A stretch of DNA of 64,000 nt, taken from Salvator merianae (taxonomy: Eukaryota; Chordata; Lepidosauria; Squamata; Teiidae). The stretch covers positions 23,546,175 to 23,610,174 of the forward strand of contig QVOM02000073.1 of NCBI GenBank assembly GCA_003586115.2, in the 5' to 3' direction. Within the stretch, counting starts at the first letter, position 1. Each line of letters opens with the position of its first letter. Both the position numbers and the translations under genes were made by a program. The notes beneath the pieces were generated by a model. That model was not told where the DNA came from, did no database searches, and saw only the letters and a program-made list of their open reading frames with translations. Of the stretch, positions 22,264 to 33,624 are shown piece after piece.

Positions 22264-22579
22264 GACTTGGCTAAAGCAGCAGTAGCAGCAGCAGCAGTTT
22301 TCCACTTTTCTAGCCATGCAGACACACGCACGCACAGGGAGAAGCCTGTAAATTTTTTTTTTCCCTTTTACAGAGTTGCACAAGTTCAGAGGTCCACAGA
22401 ACAATAGCAGCACCTCCCCTCTTGCTTCTAGGCATGCAGACACCAAGAATAGAGATTAAATAATTAAAACTAAGCACCTTCTCTGTGCTTGGAATCTGCA
22501 TATGTAGAAAAGACGGGAGATGCTGCTATTGTTCTGCGGACCTCTGAACTTGCGCAACTCTGTAAAAGGAAAAGAAAAC
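22264..22579. repeat. 316-bp duplicated block, first copy
   Basis: Matches 22581-22896 at constant offset 317; the only difference I found is A at 22334 versus G at 22651. It contains a hairpin with ~55-bp arms (about 22364-22418 and 22515-22569). The short frames it carries appear twice for this reason. Confidence 0.9.
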
Positions 22580-22580
22580 N
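22580..22580. other. Single ambiguous base (N) at duplication junction
   Basis: The only N I noticed in the window. It lies exactly between the two near-identical blocks, which suggests a contig join. Confidence 0.95.
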
Positions 22581-22896
22581 GACTTGGCTAAAGCAGCAGT
22601 AGCAGCAGCAGCAGTTTTCCACTTTTCTAGCCATGCAGACACACGCACGCGCAGGGAGAAGCCTGTAAATTTTTTTTTTCCCTTTTACAGAGTTGCACAA
22701 GTTCAGAGGTCCACAGAACAATAGCAGCACCTCCCCTCTTGCTTCTAGGCATGCAGACACCAAGAATAGAGATTAAATAATTAAAACTAAGCACCTTCTC
22801 TGTGCTTGGAATCTGCATATGTAGAAAAGACGGGAGATGCTGCTATTGTTCTGCGGACCTCTGAACTTGCGCAACTCTGTAAAAGGAAAAGAAAAC
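22581..22896. repeat. 316-bp duplicated block, second copy
   Basis: See 22264-22579. The sequence beyond 22896 (GAGGTGGGGCGTGG) is present only after this copy, and the sequence before 22264 only before the first. Confidence 0.9.
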
Positions 22897-23763
22897 GAGG
22901 TGGGGCGTGGCAGGCTGAAGAGCTGACAGGACAGCAAGAGCAAGGGGAAGCCTGCAAAAAGGCTTCCCACCTCGCGCCTATCTTGACCTGTTTTCTGCCC
23001 CAGCTCTCTGTAGCATACCCCCCCCCCTCTCTCACACACACACAGAATGCTGCATGTAAGCCGGCAGCTGAGGAAGAACTGGGGGGGGGGGAGTTGAGAG
23101 GATCATAGTGAGAGACCTGACGGAGAACTTTGTTGTGGGAATGAGACAAATGTTATTATTTTTAAAATGTGGAAAAGCAAAAAAAAACAAAACCCAAACA
23201 ACCAGCCACCCTCCCAAAGCAGTTTCTCTCCACACCTTGCTTTGATCCCTTGTTTAGGATCTAACAAGGAGATTAGGAGACTTTTTTCTTTTAATTTAAA
23301 GAAGTGTTTGTAAAGGGCAGGAATCCCCCCCAAAAGGGCAGAGCTTGACTTTCCCAATCCTGTGACGTCAAGATTTGAACGTAGGGACTGCAACCAATCC
23401 CTGACTGCACAGGGAGGAGAATTTGACGAGGGGTGGAGGCAGAAAAGGTACGGTTTCTCCGTGCCAAGCATGGGAAATATCAGTGTGGGAACGAGCAAGT
23501 CCTAATTGAGTCCGTGTTAAACTGTAACTGTGGGAACGATCAGAAGACGAATTCAGTCCTTGTACTCTTCTGATACGGATTAAATTTACGATGTCAGACC
23601 GCGGCCCAAGTGTCATTAGCTAGTAGGAGGGTCAATGCCACAGAACTTAAGAGGCTACCGAAACATCTGCTTTAGTTTGATGTGGTGTGTTAAATGGGGA
23701 ATAAAGAGAATAAAACTGCAACAAGAACTTAACTGATAGGTGTGCAGAGAGAGTGGATGAAGG

Positions 23764-24239
23764 CAGAGGCGTAGCGAGGGTGGGGCGGGGGGCGCTCTGC
23801 CCTGGGCGGCGTGTTGTCCAGGGCGGGCAGCCCACGGATCCAGGGCCCCGCCCACCGGCGCCCTCGCTCGTTGACCCGGGTGGCCGTGCTTGTCGGCTCG
23901 TCGCCCTGGCCCGCTGGGGCGAGGAGTGCGGCCGCCGCCGGGCTGGTCGGGGCGAGGAGCGCGGCCGCCAGCAGGCGGGCCGGGGCAAGGAGCGCGGCCG
24001 TCGCCGGGCGGGCCGGGGCGAGGAGCGCGGGCCCTGCCGCGCGGGCTGGGGTGAGGAGCAAGGCCGCCGCCAGGCGGGCCGGGGTGACAAGCAAGGCCCC
24101 CGCCGGGCGGGGCGAGGAGCGGGGCATGCACACTCGCTGGCCCCGCCCGCCCGCATGCACGCTCGCAGGCCCCGCCCCTAGCCCCAGGTGTCAAAGCGGC
24201 TAGTAGCCCGAGGCGTCAAAGCGGCTAGCTACGCCAGTG
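23764..24239. mobile_element. hAT-like MITE with internal 33-bp tandem repeats
   Basis: A 476-bp CpG-rich element starting CAGAGGCGTAGCGA and ending TAGCTACGCCAGTG, flanked by a perfect 8-bp duplication GATGAAGG (23756-23763 and 24240-24247). About six units of a 33-bp GC-rich repeat (core GGGCGAGGAGCGCGGCCGCC) occupy 23911-24120. Because 33 is a multiple of three, long frames stay open on both strands (for example 23655-24194 minus, 23753-24181 plus); they are not genes. Confidence 0.9.
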
Positions 24240-24247
24240 GATGAAGG

Positions 24248-25130
24248 AGGAGGGGGAGAGCCAAGGCACTGTTGACTGTGCTTGCTCCCTGTCTAGTTAT
24301 GCTCCCTTTCCCTGAATCAGCCATTGCTGCTTGTCTGTTGCCATGCTGGTAGAACATGAGAGAGTACGTGCATAAAAGAACATGCAAAGAGGGGGCTAAA
24401 ATGGTGGTGACCATGCTGTAGGTTGGAAGTGAGCCAGTATTATTAGGTAAGGCACCTGACACTCCTGTGCTTCTACTGCAGCTTGTTGAATGACAGATTG
24501 CAGTTCTGCATGTTCCTACTTGCAAATCCCCATCCTGACTTTTTACTGCTTCCAGTTAGGGGCCATATCCTGGCCTTCATGCTGGTCCATCTGGTGGTGT
24601 CCTCTGGCCTTAGGATCAAATTCAAGCATTTGTCTCTCCTGAGATTTCTTTTGTCACCAGTGACTGGGGTTTGGCAAGTACTCCAGTCCCTTCTCAATGT
24701 AGTCACTGTGGAGGAAGTTCTTCCAGATGAGGAGAGTCTGGGGTCTATTCCATCATCTTTGTTATCCTCAAAAAGGATAGAAAGACATCTTGAATCTCAA
24801 GTATCTGAATCAGTTCATCAGATGCAGAAGATTCAAGATGGGATTTCTATTACTGATTCATGTATATACCTAGAAACATCTAGAGAGCAGGATTTCTGGG
24901 TGATGTTATGGCAGCCTGATGCCCTCCATGGGAGATCTGTGAAGGAAAGATTTGACAGCTCAACAGCAGTAGTGCATTTGACCCAAACTACTCTAAACCC
25001 CCTCTGGATAAAAAGGGGACAATTGGGATCACCTACCTATCCTTGTGTGCAGACTGCAGAGAAATCTGAGGTCTGCTGTGAGTTGAGCTGGAGTTGAGGG
25101 AATGTCATCAAGACCAGCTGCCTTAAGTGA
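24248..25130 (+). other. Unclassified region with a 204-codon open frame
   Basis: The frame 24483-25097 begins MLNDRLQFCMFLLANPHPDF and contains a hydrophobic N-terminal half and a polar C-terminal half (SLLSSKRIERHLESQVSESV). I do not recognise it. It lacks an upstream CpG region or splice signals and sits between a MITE and an L1, so an old mobile-element frame or chance are both possible. Confidence 0.35.
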
Positions 25131-26235
25131 GTCTTTGGGTCTGCAAAGCTTTCACTTTCTTTATTATTTTGGAGATAAACAATTACCATTTGAAAGAGAT
25201 CTTACCCCTTTGACAGTGACTCCAAACTTCAGTGAGCTGAATTACTTTCTTTGTGAAGAAGAGGACTAAGTTGTAAAGACTTGAATTAAAATGCAGAGAG
25301 CTTAGCAGGGGGCTGGCATAGTAAAGTTTTAAATGGAAAAGGGAAACAAAAAATCTCTTTTATAACGAAAAAAACCCCTTTAATTTAAGTTTGTATGCTT
25401 AATGAATCTGCCTTGGACCTTGTGAAATAGTTTGATTCAGAGACTGTGAGAAAAGTGGTTTGTTTATAGAAAGAGGAAGAACATAATTGGAACAAAGACT
25501 TTAACAAGATAAGAAGCTCCTGTAATAGATGATGTCATAGTATCTACAGAAAGTTGAGTGGGTCTAATTCCTTTAGATTGCAAAGAGACAGCTAAGACAG
25601 GGAATGAGGATTGTGAGAGACAGTGAAATAGAATAAAGCCTGTGTTCTCAACTTGGTATCTTTGAAAGGAAAGATGACTTCTAAAGGAAGGAGAGTGAGT
25701 AGAGACCACAGAAGAAGTGCCTGAATATTTACAAAAATATATTTGGTGTCCTCAGATGTGCAATAACAAGTATGCAGTCTGAAATCACTGGCATGACGGG
25801 AGTGCAATGTCAAAAATGAAGGGCCAGCTAAAACAGGACTTTAAAAATGATGTCAAGAAAACAAACAAGGGACCAAATTCTACAATTACATCATGAGAAC
25901 AGGTTGAGAATAGTCCTTATTTTCAAAGATTCTGACTAAATTCCTTATAAAAAACAAAGGAATTCTTGAAAAAAAATCAGAAGAAATACAAGACAAAGAA
26001 ACAATATGAGATGGAAGACAACAACAGAAGTAGGACTCATCTACAATGGGTGCTACAGATATAGACTATTCTAAACTTCAGATTTAATTATGGATTTCAA
26101 TTGTCTAACCTGAAATATCAATGGAGTCAATGCTCCACAGAAGAGAAAAAAGATCTTTCACTTTTTGCAGAAACTAAAATATGACGTGATTAGTTTGCAA
26201 GAAACTCAGAGAGGAGACATATTAAATATTTGACA

Positions 26236-27360
26236 TATAAACATATTTATTATTATTATTATTATTTATATTAAATTAGTATATAAAATACAATTATACA
26301 TAAAGAATAACATAATAATAATTAACAAACATTTTAAACTATGCACTGTCAACTAACATGTCTATATAGTAAAATAAAATTAAGATAGTAACAAATTTAG
26401 AGTTGCTGTCAAAGGACGATAAACAGTATCCATTGTAATATCAAACTCAATCAAAGGTTGCCAGATAACCATAAATGAAAGTTTGGAAAATTGACCTTGC
26501 AGAATTCAGAACTGAAAGGTAAGTAATTCCATTGTGGCCAAATTCCACAGTCTGTTATACCAGCTTGATAATGTGAGTGAGTTTTGATTTTTCCATGAAA
26601 ATACAATAATTTGTTTAGCAGCAGTTAAAAGAAAATTTAAAATGGTTTTATTAATGATAACATAACTTTGGAGTTAATATATTTGTATTCAATATCTTAA
26701 TTATTTCTGACTGCACCAACTGCCAAAAAGAGTAAACTACAGGGCATTGCCACCACATATGGATAAAATAACCAATTTGTTGGCATCTATGTCAGCAGCG
26801 TGGGGAAATATTTGTAAGCATTCTCAACAAAGAAAGAAGGGTAAGATACCATCTATAATTAAACTTTAACACTAACTCCTTAACTGCTGATGACTTGCCT
26901 TTAGCTAAGTTGTAAGTTATATTTGAGAGCCAATTCGGATGTGGTCATATTGTTCCTAAATCAGTTTCCCATTTGGAATACAAAATCTTCATATGTGGAG
27001 TGGGATAATTAACTAAAATTTTGTAAAGTAGCGAGACTAGACCTTTTCGGGTATTAAGTAAAGAGTATAGCTGAGTTTCAAATTCTGTTTGTGGTCTACG
27101 CACAGTTTCAATACAGTCTATTGAATTTACGACTTTATTCATAGCATGTTTTATTAGCCAATATTTGAATAATGACTGTGGATAGGTCTGCCAGTCTTCC
27201 TTCAGGAGATACGGGCTATTTAAATCATAAAAGTCATTTAGTATGACATATAAAAATCTGGACCAAGAATTTGTTTCAACACAACAGAAGAAAAATGGAG
27301 TTGTTCTGTATATAAAATCCCAACTTTGTCCAGAAATGAAATTCATTGATAACCAAGGAA
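26236..27360 (-). mobile_element. L1-type LINE 3' fragment nested in L1
   Basis: Opposite in orientation to the host L1. The frame 26945-27346 (133 aa) includes KWETDLG near its C-terminus and upstream YRTTPFFFC and KEDWQTYPQSLFKYWL, the L1/Tx1-type ORF2 region just before the C-terminal Cys motif. The rest is AT-rich decayed coding and 3' UTR ending in a TTATTATTATTA tract at ~26250. The host L1 endonuclease resumes beyond it, so this is a later insertion. Confidence 0.7.
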
Positions 27361-29763
27361 GATACAGTAGGTCAGAGTAGAAACTATTATCTACAAAGTC
27401 AAGACATTGGTTGTGGGAATGTATGCTTTTAATGAAGATAAAACATCCTTCTATAAAGGATTAATAATTAAATTATGAAAATTGGTGTCTGATGGGAAAT
27501 TGGAATAGAATGGTTTCTCCACAAATAGATAGAGCCTCAGAAAAATTACCAAAACATCTCAAGGTAAATTACCAAAGTCTTTTTTAAAAAAAAAAAAAAA
27601 TTAATAGACCATTTTGAAGTTCTGGATGTATGGAGATATTAAAATGGTGAAGCAAAAGATTATACATATTTTTTGGAAAGGCACAAACTCTTCTCAAGAA
27701 TAGATATGATATAGATCTCCAAGACTTTACCTACTAATGTGAGTAAAGTGAATATCTTACCAAAAAATTTTTCAGACCACAATCCAATTACAGTAAATTT
27801 TGAAAAGAAAAAGCATATTTTGAGATGAAGATTGAATGAAACATTATTGCAGAAAGGTTTAATTGTGGAAGATTGCAAAAAAAAACTAAAAGTTTTTTCG
27901 AGATTAATTTCAATAAAGACTCAGCAGTTCAAATGGTCTGGGATGTAAGTAAAGCCTTTATACAACTCTGAACTGAAAAAAACCACAACAAAAGATGAAA
28001 TTAATTCTGGATGAGATAAAAAGATAAGAACAAGAACTATAGAAATCACCACAAAAGAAAGCTATAATGAAACAAATTAAAATGCTACAGAGACAATTGA
28101 CAATAATGATAGTGAAAGAGATGGAAGCAAAGATGACTTATGTAAGGCAAAATATTTTTGAATTTGCCAATAAACCAGGAAAATGGTTGTATATAAATTA
28201 TGTAAAGGAAAAGAAAACTACAATAAAAATACAAAGGACTGACTTTAAAACAGATTATTATGATATGATATGAGATATATTTTAGACATTTTGGAATACG
28301 GAACAACATAAAGAGGTGGCTTTGATCTTTCTAAATGCAGAGAAAGCTTTTGACAATTTAAAATGAACCTTTTTATATAAAATCCTGACAAGTATGGAAT
28401 TTGGTAATAATTTTACTAAATGGATTAGGTGAATTTATACATCACAGAAAGCTCAAATAATTGTAAATGGAGAAGTGACATCCAGGAGGCGACAAGACAA
28501 AGATGCCTATTGTGACTTCTGTTATTGTCTTGGCACTTGAGGTATTGAACAGAAACATGAGAACAAATGGGGGAATTTTGAGAATTAAAATAAAGAAGAA
28601 AACAAGTTAAGGGTGTTCGCAGATGACTTAGTTATAACTTTGGGAGACACTTTGGAAGGGCTTGATATATTAAGGCAAAAAATAGAGATTTTGTCTCTAT
28701 GGGTGGCTTCAAAATAAATATTCAGAAAATGAAGATAATAACTAAAAATATGACAACAGAAGATCAGAGGGAGCTGATGGAGAAAACGGGTTTTAAAATT
28801 CAAAAAAGTAACATACTTGGGTATTGTTCTGAAAAATATGAATTGTATGTTTCAAAATAATTATGTAAAAGTATAAGTGGAGATAAAGAAAGTCATGTTA
28901 ATGTGAGAAAAACTAAAGTTGTCATTGTTGGGAAGAATTTCCTTTATAAAAATGAATGTGTTGGCAAGAATGATGTTTTTATTTCAGACAATACTGGTTT
29001 TGAAAAATGACATACCATTTAAACAATGGCAAAAATAATACCTAAATTTGAAATATCTAAATTTGTATAGCAGGGGAAAAAATATAAATTGCATAATAAA
29101 TATAAATTGCTTCAAGACATGAGGGAAAGAGGTGGTTTGGGTTTACGGAATGTGAAACTTTATTTTGCAGCATGCTGTTTAACTTGATGCAAAGGTTGGA
29201 TAACTTTGAGAAGAAAATGAAGGAATTAGAAGGACATGATCTGAGGTTTGGATGGCATGGCACGATAAAGTTAATGTTGATTTTAACAATCATTTAGTGA
29301 GATGCACCTTCCTGAGAATATGGTATAGATACAAATCCAGATTGTGTCAAAAACACTTTTATGGATCTCAACACAAGAAGCTCTATAAAAAAGAGAAACA
29401 CAGCAAAAAGAAGACTTCCTAACATATGACAATTTGTTGAAATTTTATGAAGGCGAGATTAAATTCAAAATGAGGGAACAACTCCTATCAGAAGGATGTA
29501 AATTTCAATACTTTCCATATATACAATTGTTTGAGAGATTTAAACTGGATAAAGAGTCTAGGTGTGGAACAAAAGAAAATGGAATTTGAAACTCAGTTGT
29601 GCACGTATAATGAGAAACTTACTGCCAAAATATATAAATGTTATTAAAATTTGAAATAGAAGAGCAAATAAAAGATTTTATCATAAAATGGACTCAGAAT
29701 CTTGGTTACAATATACATATGTCAATGGGAAAATATGTGGTCAAAAGAACTGAAACTTACAAT

Positions 29764-30509
29764 GGACCTTTTCGCACTGTAGCGGTAGACCGTTCTTAAG
29801 CGCTAGCTGGAACGGAGCTTTTGCACTGCCGTGGGCGCGCGCCTCACCCGAACCGAACCACTCCGTACCCGAACCCAACCCAAAGTTGGGTAAGGCAAGA
29901 CAAGTATTTACCTGTTTTGATTCCAACCTGCGCGATGGGGCGAGGATCAGGCATGGTGCTTTCACACTCCGTTCGTCTCGGGGTTCCCTTCCATCGCTCT
30001 GACATCGGCGGATGTGGTCATTTCCCGCATGTGTTGCTCCTCACTATGAAGCCGCCGCCGACTTCATACTGTACTTCGTACCCACTTCGTATTGTACTTC
30101 ATACCTACTGTGTTCTGTACTTCGTCCCCGCTTCGTCCCCGCTTCGTGCCCACTTTGTACTGTACTGCATACCCACTTCGTCCCCGCTTCGTCTCCGCTC
30201 CGTATCTCAGCTCTGTCTTCGTCTCGTTGACTACGGAGTACGATACGTAGTTCCTTTCCGTCGCCGCGAAAGTGACGCCGCTGGGATGGAGCGCTCCGCC
30301 GATCGCGAGCATGGGAGGGAGGGACGTCCGGCGGACGCGGCAGGCGCGGAAATGAACAGGGCGACGGAGCATTCGCACTCATGCGGAGGACGACCAGCTT
30401 CAGGTACATTTTAATTAAAATCAGTGCGAATGGGAGGGACCTCTCCTCATCTGCACGGCCTGAAGCAGGCTAATTAGATCGTTCTGCTTGCCTCAGTGCG
30501 AAAAGGCCC
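29764..30509. mobile_element. TIR family C, copy C2, nested in L1
   Basis: The left end GGACCTTTTCGCACTGTAGC and the right-end reverse complement GGGCCTTTTCGCACTGAGGC are inverted repeats shared with C1. It is CpG-rich inside an AT-rich L1, so its limits are sharp. An irregular minisatellite built on CTTCGTCCCCG-like units fills 30055-30215. No transposase frame is present; the 197-codon frame at 29821-30414 runs through the minisatellite and is not credible. The flanks (AAT, ATT) give no clear duplication. Confidence 0.75.
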
Positions 30510-31128
30510 ATTGTTATACTCTTAAAAATTTTATGAGATGATGTACCGATGGTATAAGACACCTGAGACAATGTATAAGAATGCTTCAAATGTGTGTTGG
30601 TAATTGAGAAACATGAACATTTATATGTGGAAACAATTGAATATGCTTACCCCAAAATTTTAAATGTTAATATACAACAGAAACCAGACTTTTTCTTTTA
30701 AACTTGATGAATCCTTTAATGGAGAAGAAACAGTGGAAGATTTCTTCAGTATATGATTACAGAATGCTCAAGATTGGAAGAATTCATCAATACCTAATAT
30801 GGAAGAAACTTTTAGAATTGGCAGAGGTAAAAAATTAATAAGTTTGGTTAGAGAAAAGTCGTTCATGTTGCACTTGAAAAATTAATGACTTTCTGCACAT
30901 ATAAGAAGGTGACCTGCTGACATTAGGATTTGATGGTTTATAAGAGTTTTAAAACTAATAAATGGCTTTTTGCAAAGGAATTGAAACTATTATGTATGAA
31001 GGGACATGAATATAAGTATACTTATAATGGTTAATGGGGAGGATCGGATTATATGTACTTTCTCTTTTTTTCTATTGTTTATTCTTTTTTACTGTATATT
31101 GGGAAACTCTTAATAAACCTTATTAGAA

Positions 31129-32440
31129 GCAACTAAAGGAGGAAAATATTTACACATTTTCTATTGAAGTGTAATTTAATGTAGATAAAAACTTTTATCC
31201 TATAAGTCCCATTTTTTCCTGAATAAAATATTTTTATATAACACAAAAATAGTTTTCACATGTGCCTATATTTTCTCTGATTTTTGTTAGTCTTTCCATT
31301 TCTGCATTTAGTGGAATAAAGATATATTTGCCCCAAAACATCACAAACTGGCTGTCAATAGTCTAAAACAACTATTTTAAAAACAATAACAAATTGTGTT
31401 TTCAAATAACAGTAAAGCAAGTTTGGGATCTAAAGTTATAGTTTGCTTGGTCATATATTGTTTTTAAAAGTTCAGTTCAAAACCTATGTGTTTTGGGGCA
31501 CCATGTGTGAGTTTTCTGAATAATGCTAGGTTTTAAAGGTATTATGTTCCATCTATACAAAATTTTAGTGAATTTTCAATTATAATTTCTGAGGCTGATT
31601 TTAATACAGTTTCTTTTTCCATAAAGAAGACCAAGATTTATCATTATGCAATATACCTAAATTCATTTTCCAAGCATGTTTTAAGGAGTCCATATTCTCC
31701 CCTAATAAGAGGTTCTATACTGATGGAATCTTTTGTTTTTAAAAAATATTTGGCTGAGTATAAAAAGCTTCAGACTTTGACAAAGGATGTGAAGTTTGCT
31801 TAATAACTGTCAGTAATTCAATAAAATGTGTAACTTGATGGATTTGAATCTACAATCTTAACATGTTAATTTACCTTAATTTGTTCCCCTTAATAAAGAC
31901 TTTTGTCTTCCAACTGCTAAAGTAATTTTATAATAGAGAAAAAATTATTGAGGCTTGAAGATGGGATGGATGTGGAGTAAGCTTAGCTAGTCATCTATAG
32001 CATGAATTAAACATTCTTTGGAAAAATGGTTTGTTCAATTTTATAATTTCTCTCTTTTTTTTGTTGAGAAATGGTAAGGCTCAGAACTTTAAAAACTCCA
32101 AATATACAGTTGAGCATTCTAATTTAATTATCTCAGTTACTGCATTATAACTTTTTCGTACTTTCTGAAATAAAGATACATCATATAAAGGATTTCATCA
32201 TATCCAAAAATATTGTTTTGAATATTATTGCATGACTGTTAATATTTTAAAGATTTTGGAAATTGTGTAGCAATTTTTGCTTTCACCTTATTAATAAGTA
32301 ATACATTTGAGTTTAAGGTTCATGAAAATGTACTCTTAATAGAACATTCTTTATTCAGGTATAAAAGGCACACAGAGATTAATTTTATTACACAGCAAGA
32401 GGCAACAGTAATCAAAGTTTCAAAGTTGGGCAGTTTCTTT
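31129..32440. other. AT-rich DNA, no recognised feature
   Basis: No long frame, repeat motif or RNA gene seen. Confidence 0.5.
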
Positions 32441-32444
32441 CTTT

Positions 32445-32860
32445 GTTTAAGAATTTATATCCTGTCCTTCACCAAAAGGCCCCAGAGCAGGTCACAATAA
32501 TAAAAAGATAAAAAAATCAATGTATTCTTAAAACCTACTTAAAATATGACCCTCCCTTCCCCCCTGACAGCACTCAGAGAAAGCTAAACATTAAAGACCT
32601 GGGTGAAGAGGTATGATTTAACTAGGCACTGAAAACCATATAGTGTACAGTCCTGGCTAATCTCCAGAGGGAGGCTGTTCCAGAGTCTGGGAGCCACAAC
32701 AGAAAAGGCCCTTTTGTGAGATTCCCAAATAGCTGAACAGTAGCAAGCAAAGAGGTTAAGTACAGCTGTTGCATAGAGGGACACAAGACAGGGGGATCTT
32801 CAGAACCAGTTGCTAGGCATAGGGAGATACCCATCACAAATCCCATTAATGTAAAAATGA
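32445..32860 (-). mobile_element. L2-type LINE 3' end
   Basis: The frame 32584-32784 carries HKRAFSVVAPRLWNSLPLEI, the L2 C-terminal block also seen at ~11000, then LVKSYLFTQVF. The tail (reverse complement GTGACCTGCTCTGGGGCCTT) lies at 32455-32500. It is 5'-truncated. Confidence 0.85.
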
Positions 32861-33620
32861 AGGCAGGGTGAAAATAGAGAGAAACAGGCTTAGGAGAGGG
32901 AGAGAAATTATACCTGTCTCAGGGTCTTCTCTTCATTTGTTCACACAGCAGTTAAGTTTCTCCAGTCCAACAGTGACTTCAGCAGTGATTTCAGCAAAAG
33001 TCTTTATGAAGCAAGCAGCTCTTACTGCAGGAAGGAGGTAGAAGTTGCCTGTGCAAGCCAAGGATCAGAATTCACTCTGAAAAGAGTAAGTGGACTCTGG
33101 GCAAAAGCAAATGTCTGGAATTCAACTTTTGCAGTGATGAAGTTAACCCTGGGCAAGCCAAGGACCCACGGTTTAGCTCTTGAAATAATGAGGGAGTGAA
33201 TTTTAGGGCAAAACCAAATGGCTACTCAAAAGCCACTGAGTGGACAGTGGGACCTATTCTTATACACAAAAGCACACTCCGGGGACAGACAGACAAGAAA
33301 CTAGGCTGTTCAAGCAGGGAAAAGGGTAAACAAGGAAACTGAGCAACTTTCAGGCTGCCTAGGCCACGTAAACAAGTTGCATCAATACAATTAGGTATTC
33401 AGTTTGGGCACTCGCATCATCTTCGCAGCTTCTCTGGCCCAAGATGTGAACCCTTAACAGTTTAAGTGTCACCTTCCTGCAACAGGTTGACAAGACTGAA
33501 TCTTTTTGTGGCACAAGAACAGGTTTTAAGAAAAGGAACCACAGGCAGGGAAAACAGGCATTATCATTGACTTTGAATCAGCAGGCCTTTCTCCATGTAT
33601 TCCTGTTTCATGTGTACAGC
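32861..33620. other. No recognised feature
   Basis: Single-copy-looking sequence without long frames. Confidence 0.5.
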
Positions 33621-33624
33621 TGGA

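Larger units (their letters stand above)
21839..23606. mobile_element. TIR family A, copy A3 with replaced interior
   Basis: Starts GGCCGCGTTCCGACAAGGCA and ends GTCAGACCGCGGCC. Only about 270 bp at each end (21839-22110 and 23339-23606) matches A1, A2 and A4. The middle ~1.2 kb is unrelated to them and includes a duplicated block around an N, a long hairpin and CA/C-rich tracts. TTA precedes the left end, but I see no matching TTA on the right. It could be a relative with captured DNA or a recombinant. Confidence 0.7.
25800..31128 (+). mobile_element. L1 LINE, long degraded copy with two nested insertions
   Basis: The endonuclease start is visible at ~26095-26225 (NGVNAPQ-like segment, then YDVISLQETQRGD in shifted frames), and it resumes after a nested element at ~27361 (RASEKLPKHLK). 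Reverse-transcriptase and downstream blocks, all with stops and shifts, run to 29763; after the C2 insertion the C-terminal RWYRTPETIYKNASN-like block is at ~30545-30600. The 3' UTR ends near 31128 with AATAAACCTTATTAG. Sequence from about 25130 may be its 5' UTR and ORF1, but I could not prove it. Confidence 0.75.

Noticed and set aside
23647..24203. Frames of 130-179 codons on both strands
   Set aside because: All are produced by 33-bp GC-rich tandem repeats within a hAT-like MITE.
29821..30414. 197-codon plus-strand frame
   Set aside because: It lies wholly within TIR element C2 and its minisatellite, with overlapping frames on the other strand.
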